Source: Sphingomonas hominis (GTDB taxonomy: Bacteria > Pseudomonadota > Alphaproteobacteria > Sphingomonadales > Sphingomonadaceae). From it: a DNA stretch of 64,000 nt. The notes under the pieces were generated by a model. That model worked only from the letters and a program-made list of their open reading frames with translations, did not search any database and was not told where the DNA came from. A program made the translations under genes and the position numbers. The stretch covers positions 310,001 to 374,000 of the forward strand of contig NZ_JABULH010000001.1 in the NCBI RefSeq assembly GCF_013328205.1, in the 5' to 3' direction. Each line of letters opens with the position of its first letter. Positions within the stretch are counted from its first letter, which is position 1. Below are positions 25,440 to 34,810 of this stretch, in pieces.

Positions 25440-27311
25440 TCAGAGCCCGACCTTGGCGAGCAGCAGGTCGAGCAGCCTCAGGTCGCCGCCGCGCGCGACG
25501 ACCGGCCCCGCGCCCGCGCATTCGAGGCACTGGGCGCGCACCGCCGCGCGCGACAGCATCCGCTTCGCATCGCCGATCGCGAGCGCGGCGAGCTGGCGCT
25601 GCTGCCACGCCATGCGCGACATCAGGTCGCCCGCGGCCTGCGCGTCCTCGTCGTCATTGTCGCGGTTGAATTGCCGCGCGATCTCGGCGGCGAAGCCCGG
25701 CTGCTTTTCCAAGTACACCACGTCGCTGGCATCGACCTTGGCGCGCTTTGCAGCCTCAGCCACCGCGTCCGACAGCGAGCCGAAGCGGTCGACCAGCCCG
25801 ATCTGGCGCGCCGTGCCGCCCAGCCAGACGCGGCCCTGGCCGATCTCGTTGACGCGCGCGACCGGCAGGCGGCGCGACTGCGACACGCGGGTCAGGAACT
25901 GCATGTAGCCGTGCTCGATCGTCGACTGGATGACCGAGTCGATCACCGGATTGGTGCCCGCGAACACGTCCGGCTGCCCCGACAAGGGCGTGGTGCGCAC
26001 GCCGTCGGTGGTGATGCCGACCTTCGCCAGCGTGTTCTCGAATGTCGGGATCACGCCGAAAATACCGATCGATCCGGTGATCGTGTCGGGTTCGGCGAAG
26101 ATCACGTCGCCGGGCGTCGACACCCAGTAACCGCCCGACGCGGCGAGCCCGCCCATCGACACGACGATCGGCAATCCGCGGCGCTTCGCCTCGACCAGCG
26201 CGAGCCGGATCTTCTCCGACGCCAGCACCGATCCGCCGGGCGAGTCGACGCGCAGCACGATTGCTTTCAGGTCGTTCTTTGCCAATCCCGTGTAGATCGC
26301 CTCGGACACGGTGTCGCCGCCGGCCGAACCGCCGCTCGCCTTGCCGTCGACGATGTTGCCGGCGACCGTGACGATGCCGATCTTGCCCGTTTTCGGCAGC
26401 GGCCGCGCGGCGACATAGGCGTCGTAATCGATCTTGTTGAAGAAGCCCGCGACCTTCTTGTCGTCACCGCCGACGATCTGCGCGACGCGGCGGCCGAACG
26501 CGACCTTGTCGCCCAGGTGATCGACGATCCCGCCGCGCAGGTTTGCCTGCGCGACGTCGCCGCCCGCCGCCTGCACCGTCTGCGCCGGGTCGGCGAGCAA
26601 GGCCGCGACCTGCGCCTTGGGCCGTGCCTGCTGTACCGAATCGCGCCATTGTTCGAACAGGCCGCCGTAGAGCGCCTCGGACGCCGCGCGCGCTTCCGGG
26701 CTTTGGTCGGCGCGGATGTACGGCTCCACTGCCGACTTGAACTTGCCGACGCGGTAGACGTGCGCGTTGACGCCCAGTTTGTCGATCAGCCCCTTGTAGT
26801 ACATTTGCGTGCCGCCGGGCCCGGCGAACAACGTGCCGCCCTGCGGGTCCATCCAGATCTCGCTCGCCGCCGCGGCCAGCCGATAGCCGCCGTCGGTATA
26901 GGCGATGCCCCAGGCGAGCACCGGCTTGCCGGCGCGCCGCACCTCGGCGAGCTTCGCCGCCACTTCGCGCAGCGCCGCCGGATAGGCGCCGCCGAACCGC
27001 TCCAGGTCGACCACCACCGCCTTCACGCGATCGTCGCTCTTGGCGGCGTCGAGCGTGCGGACGATGTCGCGCAGCCGGTACTCGCGCCCGACCTGCTGTC
27101 CGCTCAGCATCTGCGTGAAGGTAACTTCCTCCGGCTGCTCGACGATCGGGCCGTTCAGGTCGAGCACCAGCGCGCCGTCCTTGATCGCCGGCGCACGGCT
27201 GCGCGCGTTCAAGGCGGCGAACAATGCGCCGAAGAACAGCAGCATCGCGACCAGCACCAGCGCGTCCTTGATGCCGACCAGCAGTTTCCAGGCGCCCTTC
27301 ACCAATCTCAT
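25440..27311 (-). CDS. sppA: Signal peptide peptidase SppA, 67-kDa type (protease IV)
   Basis: 623 residues from the ATG at 27311 (MRLVKGAWKLLVGIKDALVL). An N-terminal membrane helix (about 18-36) anchors a tandem-domain serine protease in the inner membrane facing the periplasm, where it degrades cleaved signal peptides. The Ser-Lys dyad is Lys192 (RVGKFKSAVEPY) and Ser392 (MGGLAASGGYW). Full-length duplicated form (E. coli 618). Upstream in-frame residues are rejected because they run into the divergent MATE promoter. Confidence 0.95.
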   Translation of the reverse strand: MRLVKGAWKLLVGIKDALVLVAMLLFFGALFAALNARSRAPAIKDGALVLDLNGPIVEQPEEVTFTQMLSGQQVGREYRLRDIVRTLDAAKSDDRVKAVVVDLERFGGAYPAALREVAAKLAEVRRAGKPVLAWGIAYTDGGYRLAAAASEIWMDPQGGTLFAGPGGTQMYYKGLIDKLGVNAHVYRVGKFKSAVEPYIRADQSPEARAASEALYGGLFEQWRDSVQQARPKAQVAALLADPAQTVQAAGGDVAQANLRGGIVDHLGDKVAFGRRVAQIVGGDDKKVAGFFNKIDYDAYVAARPLPKTGKIGIVTVAGNIVDGKASGGSAGGDTVSEAIYTGLAKNDLKAIVLRVDSPGGSVLASEKIRLALVEAKRRGLPIVVSMGGLAASGGYWVSTPGDVIFAEPDTITGSIGIFGVIPTFENTLAKVGITTDGVRTTPLSGQPDVFAGTNPVIDSVIQSTIEHGYMQFLTRVSQSRRLPVARVNEIGQGRVWLGGTARQIGLVDRFGSLSDAVAEAAKRAKVDASDVVYLEKQPGFAAEIARQFNRDNDDEDAQAAGDLMSRMAWQQRQLAALAIGDAKRMLSRAAVRAQCLECAGAGPVVARGGDLRLLDLLLAKVGL

Positions 27312-27442
27312 GCGCGCACCAGCTTCATTGTCGTGATCCTCGCGGGCGAAGCGCCCATTGTTTCGCGGTTTAGCCCGCCGTGTATGGCGTGAGCAATACG
27401 CTTCTATGGCCAAGCCGTATCGAACCGCCTAACGCCGGCGGC

Positions 27443-28858
27443 ATGCACGCCGGTCCGACCACCCCCGCGCCGCTCGCCGAGCCGCGCCCCGCCGGCTGGC
27501 GCGACGAACTGATCGCGCTCACTCGGCTCGCGACGCCGTTGGTGGCGGCCAACCTGCTGCAGATGGCGGTGGCGGCGGTCGACGTGATCTTCGTCGGGCG
27601 GCTCGGCACGCTCGAACTCGCGGCGGCGACGATGGGCGTGTTCCTGTTCAACCTGCTGCTATACGCGGTGATCGGGCTGACGAGCGCCGCTGCACCGCTG
27701 ATCGCCGCCGAACTGGGCCAGCGCGCGCACGCCGTGCGTGAGGTCCGGCGCAGCGTCCGCATGGCAATGTGGGTCGGTGTCGCCGCGTCGCTGCTCGTAA
27801 TGGCGGTGCTGGCGAACGGCGAGCGGTTGCTGCTGCTCGCCGACCAGGACGCGCGCGTGGCGGCGGGTGCGGGACGATTCCTCGACATCCTACTATGGTC
27901 CGTGATCCCCGGCGTGCTCGCGGGCGTGCTGCGCACGGTCGCCGCCGCCCTCGGACGCGCAGGTTGGGCGTTCCCGGTGACGGGGCTGGCGCTCGGCTTG
28001 AGCGTGCTCGCCAACTGGCTCCTGGTGTTCGGCAATGCCGGCTTTCCGCGGCTGGGGCTTGAAGGATCGGCGATCGCGAGCGTGGTCAGCCTGACCGGCA
28101 TGGCCGCGGCGTACCTGCTGATCTTCGCGGTCGATCGCCGCTTGCGTCGCTTTCGCCTGTTCGGTCGCTGGTGGCGCCCCGAATGGTCGCGCGCGCGCGA
28201 GATCGTGCGATTGGGCGTGCCGATCATGCTGACGTGGCTGTTCGAGGGCGCGCTGTTCGGCGGTGCCGCGATCCTAATGGGGCTGATCGGCGTGACCGAG
28301 GTTGCGGCGCACGCGGTCGCGCTCAACATCGCGGCGGTCGCGTTCCAGGTGCCGTTCGGCGTGGCGCAGGCAGCGACGATCCGCGTCGGGTTGGCGTTCG
28401 GCGCGGGCGACCGGGCGTGGGTGGCGCGGGCAGGGCGCACCGCACTCGGCCTCGGCATCGGCTTCATGGGGGTGAGCGCAGTCGCGATGTGGCTCGCGCC
28501 GCGATTGTTCATTTCCGCCTATATCGACGTCGATGCTGCCCAGAACGCGGCGGTGGTGCCGCTCGCGATGCAGTATCTCGCGGTCGCGGCGGTGTTTCAG
28601 CTCGTGGACGGCGCGCAGGCGGTGGGGGCCGGCGTGCTGCGCGGCGTGCAGGACACGCGCGTGCCGATGCTGGTGGCGCTCTTCGGTTACTGGGTGGTCG
28701 GCTTCGGCACTGCGGCGGCGCTCGGCTTCGGAACGGCGCTGGCGGGTACCGGCATCTGGATCGGGCTCGCCGCCGGGTTGCTGGTCGTGTCGGTGCTGCT
28801 GCTGTGGCGCTGGTCGGCGCGCGAGCGGCTCGGCCTGCTCACGCCACGCCTGGCCTGA
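27443..28858 (+). CDS. MATE family multidrug efflux transporter
   Basis: 471 residues from the ATG at 27443. About twelve hydrophobic helices in two bundles. N-terminal ATPLVAANLLQMAVAAVDVI plus FVGRLGTLELAAATMG is the NorM-type MATE start; the symmetric repeat begins near LGVPIMLTWLFEGALFGGAA. MATE proteins export cationic drugs by sodium or proton antiport. An earlier in-frame ATG at 27380 would add 21 residues unlike the family. Divergent from sppA. Confidence 0.92.
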   Translation: MHAGPTTPAPLAEPRPAGWRDELIALTRLATPLVAANLLQMAVAAVDVIFVGRLGTLELAAATMGVFLFNLLLYAVIGLTSAAAPLIAAELGQRAHAVREVRRSVRMAMWVGVAASLLVMAVLANGERLLLLADQDARVAAGAGRFLDILLWSVIPGVLAGVLRTVAAALGRAGWAFPVTGLALGLSVLANWLLVFGNAGFPRLGLEGSAIASVVSLTGMAAAYLLIFAVDRRLRRFRLFGRWWRPEWSRAREIVRLGVPIMLTWLFEGALFGGAAILMGLIGVTEVAAHAVALNIAAVAFQVPFGVAQAATIRVGLAFGAGDRAWVARAGRTALGLGIGFMGVSAVAMWLAPRLFISAYIDVDAAQNAAVVPLAMQYLAVAAVFQLVDGAQAVGAGVLRGVQDTRVPMLVALFGYWVVGFGTAAALGFGTALAGTGIWIGLAAGLLVVSVLLLWRWSARERLGLLTPRLA

Positions 28859-28888
28859 AAAAAGGTTCCGAAAAGCGAAAGCGTCCCA

Positions 28889-28917
28889 TTGACGCTCCGG
28901 AGGGCGCCACACATATG
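28889..28917 (+). promoter_or_regulatory. Promoter of groESL
   Basis: TTGACG (28889-28894), 17-base spacer, CATATG (28912-28917). The predicted start near 28924 places the CIRCE element directly over and after the start site. A separate sigma-32 promoter was not convincingly seen. Confidence 0.75.
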
Positions 28918-28926
28918 CCGTTCCGC

Positions 28927-28951
28927 TGGCACTCGACCGCGTCGAGTGCCA
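28927..28951. promoter_or_regulatory. CIRCE element (HrcA operator)
   Basis: TGGCACTC-N9-GAGTGCCA (28927-28951). The consensus TTAGCACTC-N9-GAGTGCTAA is kept in the core and in the spacing of nine. HrcA binding here represses groESL until heat shock. hrcA is not in the window. Confidence 0.92.
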
Positions 28952-28984
28952 AAAAAGTGTCATCAATCGAAAAGGGTTACAGCA

Positions 28985-29272
28985 ATGAACTTTCGTCCGT
29001 TGCACGACCGCGTTCTCGTTCGCCGCGTTGAGGCGGAGGAGAAGACGGCCGGTGGGATCATCATCCCCGACACCGCCAAGGAGAAGCCGCAGGAGGGCGA
29101 GGTCGTCGCCGCCGGCACCGGGGCGCGCGCCGAAAACGGCACGATCACCCCGCTCGACGTCAAGGCCGGCGACAAGATCCTGTTCGGCAAGTGGTCGGGC
29201 ACCGAGGTCAAGGTGAACGGCGAAGACCTGCTGATCATGAAGGAATCGGACATCCTCGGCATCGTTGGCTGA
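28985..29272 (+). CDS. groES: Co-chaperonin GroES
   Basis: 95 residues ([20 protein letters not shown]). The mobile loop [19 protein letters not shown] contacts Gro[21 protein letters not shown] is the conserved C-terminal strand pair. Heptameric lid of the GroEL folding chamber in the cytoplasm. First gene of the CIRCE-controlled groESL operon, 52 bp ahead of groEL. Confidence 0.98.
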   Translation: MNFRPLHDRVLVRRVEAEEKTAGGIIIPDTAKEKPQEGEVVAAGTGARAENGTITPLDVKAGDKILFGKWSGTEVKVNGEDLLIMKESDILGIVG

Positions 29273-29282
29273 GCGTTTCTGA

Positions 29283-30968
<1,686 letters not shown>

Positions 30969-30979
30969 TCCGGCTGCGG

Positions 30980-31004
30980 CTCCGGCCAGCGTTGCTGGCC
31001 GGAG
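30980..31004 (+). terminator. Stable hairpin after groEL
   Basis: CTCCGGCCAGC (30980-30990) and GCTGGCCGGAG (30994-31004), perfect 11-bp stem with loop GTT, 11 bp after the groEL stop. No T-run follows, so it may protect the 3' end rather than terminate. Confidence 0.6.
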
Positions 31005-31095
31005 ACTCGCACCGGATCGGCCAGCGGGTCGGCCCCAAGCCGAACCCGTCCGACGTTCAGCAGCGGCTTCGCCGCTGCCAGCCTGCACAAGAAAG

Positions 31096-31131
31096 AGGGC
31101 CGAGCGGAGCGATCCGCCGGCCCTTCTTTTG
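31096..31131 (+). terminator. Rho-independent terminator of groESL
   Basis: AGGGCCG-A-GCGGA, loop GCGA, TCCGC-CGGCCCT (31096-31124), a stem with one bulged A, followed by TCTTTTG. Located 28 bp before the Uma2 gene. Confidence 0.85.
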
Positions 31132-31158
31132 TTGGAGCAGCAAGCATATCTTGGCGTT

Positions 31159-31710
31159 ATGGCCACCGAACCATCCGAACGATTGTTGACCGCGAAGGAG
31201 TTCCTCCAGATCGACTTCGGTGCCGATCTGAAGGCCGAACTCGACGACGGCGTGATCCGCATGATGGCCGGCGGCACGCGCGACCATGCCCGCATCCAGG
31301 CGAACGTCCTCACCTATCTACGCGTCAGGCTCAGGGGGTCAGGCTGTCGGCCATATGGTTCCGACATGGCCGTTCAGACGCACGAACGCGGTGTTCGCTA
31401 CCCGGACATATCGATCGATTGCGGCAGCAGCAGCGATCAAGACACCGACAAGGTGCTGCGTGATCCACGTGTCATCATCGAAATCCTCTCGCCTTCGACG
31501 CGAGACGTCGACCTACGGGTTAAGCGTGCGGAATATCGCGAGCTAGAGAGCATCGTGACGATCGTCTTTATCGATCCGAGCGCGCAGACCGTGTCGGTCA
31601 GTCAGCGTGGCCACGGCAGCTGGATCGAAACGCTGTTCGCCCGCAGTGACATCCAACTGCCTGCGCTCAACCTGTCGATCCCGCACGACGAGATCTTCGC
31701 GCGCGACTGA
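31159..31710 (+). CDS. Uma2 family (DUF820) putative endonuclease-fold protein
   Basis: 183 residues from the ATG at 31159. PD-(D/E)XK-like core: LTAKEFLQID, LDDGVIRMMAGGTRDHARIQ, RYPDISIDC with the acidic residue, then RVIIEILSPSTRDVDLRVKR containing Glu and a basic pair. The family is abundant in cyanobacteria and scattered elsewhere. It has a restriction-endonuclease fold but no proven role. It starts directly after the groESL terminator, so it probably has its own promoter or depends on read-through. Confidence 0.87.
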   Translation: MATEPSERLLTAKEFLQIDFGADLKAELDDGVIRMMAGGTRDHARIQANVLTYLRVRLRGSGCRPYGSDMAVQTHERGVRYPDISIDCGSSSDQDTDKVLRDPRVIIEILSPSTRDVDLRVKRAEYRELESIVTIVFIDPSAQTVSVSQRGHGSWIETLFARSDIQLPALNLSIPHDEIFARD

Positions 31711-31736
31711 ATACGCGCTCGTGCGTTCGGCGGCGC

Positions 31737-32180
31737 ATGAGCACACGCATCCCCCTCGACGGCAAGATTCTCGGTTTCGGTCCCATGCTCCCGCTCGTTG
31801 CGGCGGGCATCGGTGTATGGACGTTGCCAGGCACGTGGCCGTTGATCGCGATCCAATGCGCGGTGGTGTGGGGCGCATTGATCCTCGCCTTCGTCGCTGG
31901 CGTCAGGCGCGGTTACGGGTTTGGCGATCCGGCGGCGTCCAAGCCGGTCGAGATCGCGGCGGCGATGGCTTATTTCTCGATCGCCGGCCTGTCGCTGATC
32001 GTGCCACGCGCGTCGATCGCACTGGCGCTGCTCGCCGCCGGTTACGCCTTTGTCGCGTTGCTCGATCGCCGTGCAGGTCGCCGAGGCAACGCGCCAGCCT
32101 ATTTCGCCACCTTGCGCGGACCGCAGTTCCTGCTCGGCTGTGCCGGGCTCGCCGCCTGTTGGGCGTGGCTGATGCATTGA
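31737..32180 (+). CDS. DUF3429 family membrane protein
   Basis: 147 residues with about five hydrophobic segments: GFGPMLPLVAAGIGVW, IAIQCAVVWGALILAFVAGV, AAMAYFSIAGLSLIV, ASIALALLAAGYAFVALL and FLLGCAGLAACWAWLM. The loop GVRRGYGFGD after helix 2 fits DUF3429. Inner-membrane protein of unknown function; 26 bp after the Uma2 gene. Convergent with the GDP-mannose synthesis gene. Confidence 0.82.
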   Translation: MSTRIPLDGKILGFGPMLPLVAAGIGVWTLPGTWPLIAIQCAVVWGALILAFVAGVRRGYGFGDPAASKPVEIAAAMAYFSIAGLSLIVPRASIALALLAAGYAFVALLDRRAGRRGNAPAYFATLRGPQFLLGCAGLAACWAWLMH

Positions 32181-32202
32181 GCGTCCGCCACGCCGATCGA
32201 CG

Positions 32203-33246
32203 TCACCGACGCTTCATCTCTTCCTGCAACAGCTTGACGTCCTGACTGCGACCACGCGGCAGGATCAGGATGTCGTTGCCACTCGCCACCACGATCAAGT
32301 CTTCGACGCCGATCATCGCGATCCGCGCGCCCTCGCTGCGCACCAGACAGTTGCGGCTGTCGAGCACGATCGCGTCGCCGTTGACGACGTTGCCGTGCTG
32401 GTCGTTCTCCGCAATCTGGTGCAGCGCGTCCCAGCTGCCGACGTCGCTCCACCCCATCGCGACCGGCACCACAGCCACGCGATCCGCCTTCTCCATTACC
32501 GCATAATCGATCGAGTCGGACGGCGATGCCTCGAACGCCGCCGCATCGGGATAGAGACACGCGCCGTCGTGCCGCGCATCCTTCATCGCCGCCGTGGCCG
32601 CGGCAAGGATGTCGGGCCGGAACTGCTCCAGCGCGTTCAGGTAAGCATCTGCGCGAAACAGGAAGATGCCGCCGTTCCACGCATGGTCGCCGCCGGCGAT
32701 CATCGCCTCTGCCGCGTCCCGCTGCGGCTTCTCGACAAAACGCGCGACGCGGTTGACGCCGGGCGCCACCTCGTCACCGACCTTGATGTATCCGTAGCCG
32801 GTCTCCGGCGCATCGGGGCTGATCCCGAAGGTGACGAGCCAGCCGTCCGCGACCAAGGGCAGCGCGGCATGGATCGCGGCATGGAACGCGTCCCGATCGA
32901 GAATGACGTGATCGGACGGCATCACCAACATCGGCGCGTCGCCGTCCGCCGCCAGCGCGGCGAGCGCGATCGCCGGCGCGGTGTTGCGCCCCGCTGGTTC
33001 GAGAATGATCGCCTGCGGTGCGGCCCCGATCGCCGCCAGCTGCGCCTCGACCTGATCGGCATGCAAGGCGTTCGCCACCACGATCGGCGCGGCAAAGGCG
33101 TCGCCGTGCGCGCGTGCCGCCGTCAGTTGCAGCATCGTCTCGGTCGCGGTCAGCGCCAGGAACTGCTTGGGACGCTCGGGGCGCGACATCGGCCACAGAC
33201 GCGTTCCCGATCCACCGGACAAGATCACCGGCACGATGGCTGACAC
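32203..33246 (-). CDS. Mannose-1-phosphate guanylyltransferase (single-domain)
   Basis: 347 residues from the GTG at 33246, with AGGGAG eight bases upstream. The nucleotidyltransferase signature GGSGTRLWPMSRPERPKQFL lies at about 13-32. MPSDHVI and RFVEKP are substrate-site motifs, and the C-terminal GWSDVGSWDAL is typical. It makes GDP-mannose from mannose-1-phosphate and GTP for exopolysaccharide. The C-terminal isomerase domain of bifunctional ManC/XanB is absent; a separate phosphomannose isomerase lies at 54055. Divergent from the XrtA-type sugar transferase operon. Confidence 0.92.
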   Translation of the reverse strand: MSAIVPVILSGGSGTRLWPMSRPERPKQFLALTATETMLQLTAARAHGDAFAAPIVVANALHADQVEAQLAAIGAAPQAIILEPAGRNTAPAIALAALAADGDAPMLVMPSDHVILDRDAFHAAIHAALPLVADGWLVTFGISPDAPETGYGYIKVGDEVAPGVNRVARFVEKPQRDAAEAMIAGGDHAWNGGIFLFRADAYLNALEQFRPDILAAATAAMKDARHDGACLYPDAAAFEASPSDSIDYAVMEKADRVAVVPVAMGWSDVGSWDALHQIAENDQHGNVVNGDAIVLDSRNCLVRSEGARIAMIGVEDLIVVASGNDILILPRGRSQDVKLLQEEMKRR

Positions 33247-33269
33247 TATATATTCTCCCTGACCCCCGC

Positions 33270-33285
33270 TGCCGAATGTTCGGCA
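33270..33285. promoter_or_regulatory. Palindrome between manC-like gene and the sugar transferase operon
   Basis: TGCCGAA-TG-TTCGGCA, a 16-bp inverted repeat 24 bp upstream of the guanylyltransferase start and 125 bp upstream of the transferase. Possible shared operator. No clear sigma-54 (GG-N10-GC) site was found beside it. Confidence 0.4.
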
Positions 33286-33409
33286 ACGCCTGCGTAACGA
33301 CCTTAGTGCTACAAAGCTCCGGCTCAAAGCGAGGTCGTTCAGGGAATCTTTGCCAATTTGCGCGATCTGGGGTGTCGGAACAGCTTACAACGGCAGGGTC
33401 GGCGCCTCG

Positions 33410-34798
33410 ATGACGCGGGTGTTCAAACATTACGTACCCAATGCGGCGCTGCTGCTGGGCTTGCTGGACTTCGTGCTGCTGCTGTTGGCGGCGGAGGCCG
33501 GATGGCAGTTGCGCGCCTGGCAGATCGGCATGGACGTGGACACGATCGCGACCCGCGTGCCGCAATTGCTGTCGTTCGCGGTGCCGCTCGAAGTCGCAAT
33601 GATCGCGGTTGGCGCTTACGGCGTGCACGCGTTCGAATCGTGGCGGTTCGCCACCGCGCGGCTGCTGGTGGCGGTGTCGATCGGCATCATCTTCCTGTCG
33701 GTGATCTTCTTTCTCGTGCCGGCGATCACTTTTTGGCGCTCCAACCTGTTCTTCGGCATGATCTTCGCAGTCGCCGGGCTGGTAGCGGTACGGTTCGCGA
33801 TCGGCAGCTTCATCCGCGGCGACGCGCTTCGGCGCCGGGTGCTGGTGTTGGGGGCGGGGCGACGCGCAGCGAAGCTCGGCGAACTCGCGGCGCGACCGCG
33901 TGCCAGCTTCGTCGTCGCCGGGTATGTCGCGATGGGGGAGTCGAGCCCGGTGATGCCCGGCGCAATCGGGCGCGACGCGATCGCCAACCTGTCGGACCAC
34001 GTGCTGGCACTCGACGCGTCCGAGGTGGTGCTGGCGATCGAGGAACGCCGCAACGCGCTGCCGCTACGCGATCTGTTGCGGGTCAAGACGACCGGTGTCG
34101 GCGTGATCGACTATTCGACTTTCCTGGAGCGCGAGACCGGTCGCATCGACCTCGACAGCGTCAACCCGTCGTGGTTGATCTTCTCCGACGGCTTCTCGTC
34201 GGGGCGGATGCTGTCGGGCATGTCGAAACGCGCGTTCGACATCGCCGCCAGCCTGCTGCTGCTCGCCTTTGCACTACCCGTGATCCTGGTCACCGCGGTC
34301 GCGATCAAGCTGGAGAGCGCCGGCCCTGCCTTTTACCGGCAACGTCGCGTGGGGCTCTACAATCAGTCGTTCGACATTCTGAAGCTGCGCTCAATGCGGC
34401 AGGACGCGGAAGTCGCCGGCACCGCCGTCTGGGCGGCGGAGGACGACCCCCGCATCACCCGCATCGGCAAGTTCATCCGCAAGATCCGCGTCGACGAGCT
34501 GCCGCAATGCTGGAGCGTGCTGAAAGGCGAAATGAGCTTCGTCGGTCCGCGTCCCGAACGGCCGCAATTCGTCGCCGACCTGGAGCGCGAACTGCCCTTC
34601 TACGCCGAGCGCCACATGGTGAAGCCGGGCATCACCGGCTGGGCGCAGATCAACTATCCTTACGGCGCGTCGATCGAGGATGCGCGCCACAAGCTGGAAT
34701 ATGACCTGTATTACGCCAAGAATTACACGCCGTTCCTCGACCTGCTGATCCTGTTGCAGACGCTGCGGGTGGTGCTGTGGCCCGAAGGGGCGCGCTGA
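33410..34798 (+). CDS. XrtA/PEP-CTERM-associated sugar transferase (undecaprenyl-phosphate glycosyltransferase)
   Basis: 462 residues from the ATG at 33410 (MTRVFKHYVPNAALLLGLLD). Four or five N-terminal helices, a CoA-binding-like middle domain (RRRVLVLGAGRRAAKLGELA) and the C-terminal bacterial sugar transferase domain from KRAFDIAASLLLLAFALPVI. Catalytic-core motifs ILKLRSMRQDAE, RIGKFIRKIRVDELPQ and MSFVGPRPERPQF. It primes exopolysaccharide repeat units on the lipid carrier. The family (TIGR03013 type) is tied to exosortase XrtA loci, supported here by prsK, prsR and prsT downstream. An upstream in-frame TTG at 33350 is possible but homologues start with FKHY. Confidence 0.9.
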   Translation: MTRVFKHYVPNAALLLGLLDFVLLLLAAEAGWQLRAWQIGMDVDTIATRVPQLLSFAVPLEVAMIAVGAYGVHAFESWRFATARLLVAVSIGIIFLSVIFFLVPAITFWRSNLFFGMIFAVAGLVAVRFAIGSFIRGDALRRRVLVLGAGRRAAKLGELAARPRASFVVAGYVAMGESSPVMPGAIGRDAIANLSDHVLALDASEVVLAIEERRNALPLRDLLRVKTTGVGVIDYSTFLERETGRIDLDSVNPSWLIFSDGFSSGRMLSGMSKRAFDIAASLLLLAFALPVILVTAVAIKLESAGPAFYRQRRVGLYNQSFDILKLRSMRQDAEVAGTAVWAAEDDPRITRIGKFIRKIRVDELPQCWSVLKGEMSFVGPRPERPQFVADLERELPFYAERHMVKPGITGWAQINYPYGASIEDARHKLEYDLYYAKNYTPFLDLLILLQTLRVVLWPEGAR

Positions 34799-34810
34799 GG
34801 TGATGCGGCG

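Noticed and set aside
33350-33410. TTG start for the sugar transferase
   Set aside because: A ribosome-like AGGGA precedes it, but the extra 20 residues are not expected in the family, which starts at a short segment before FKHY.
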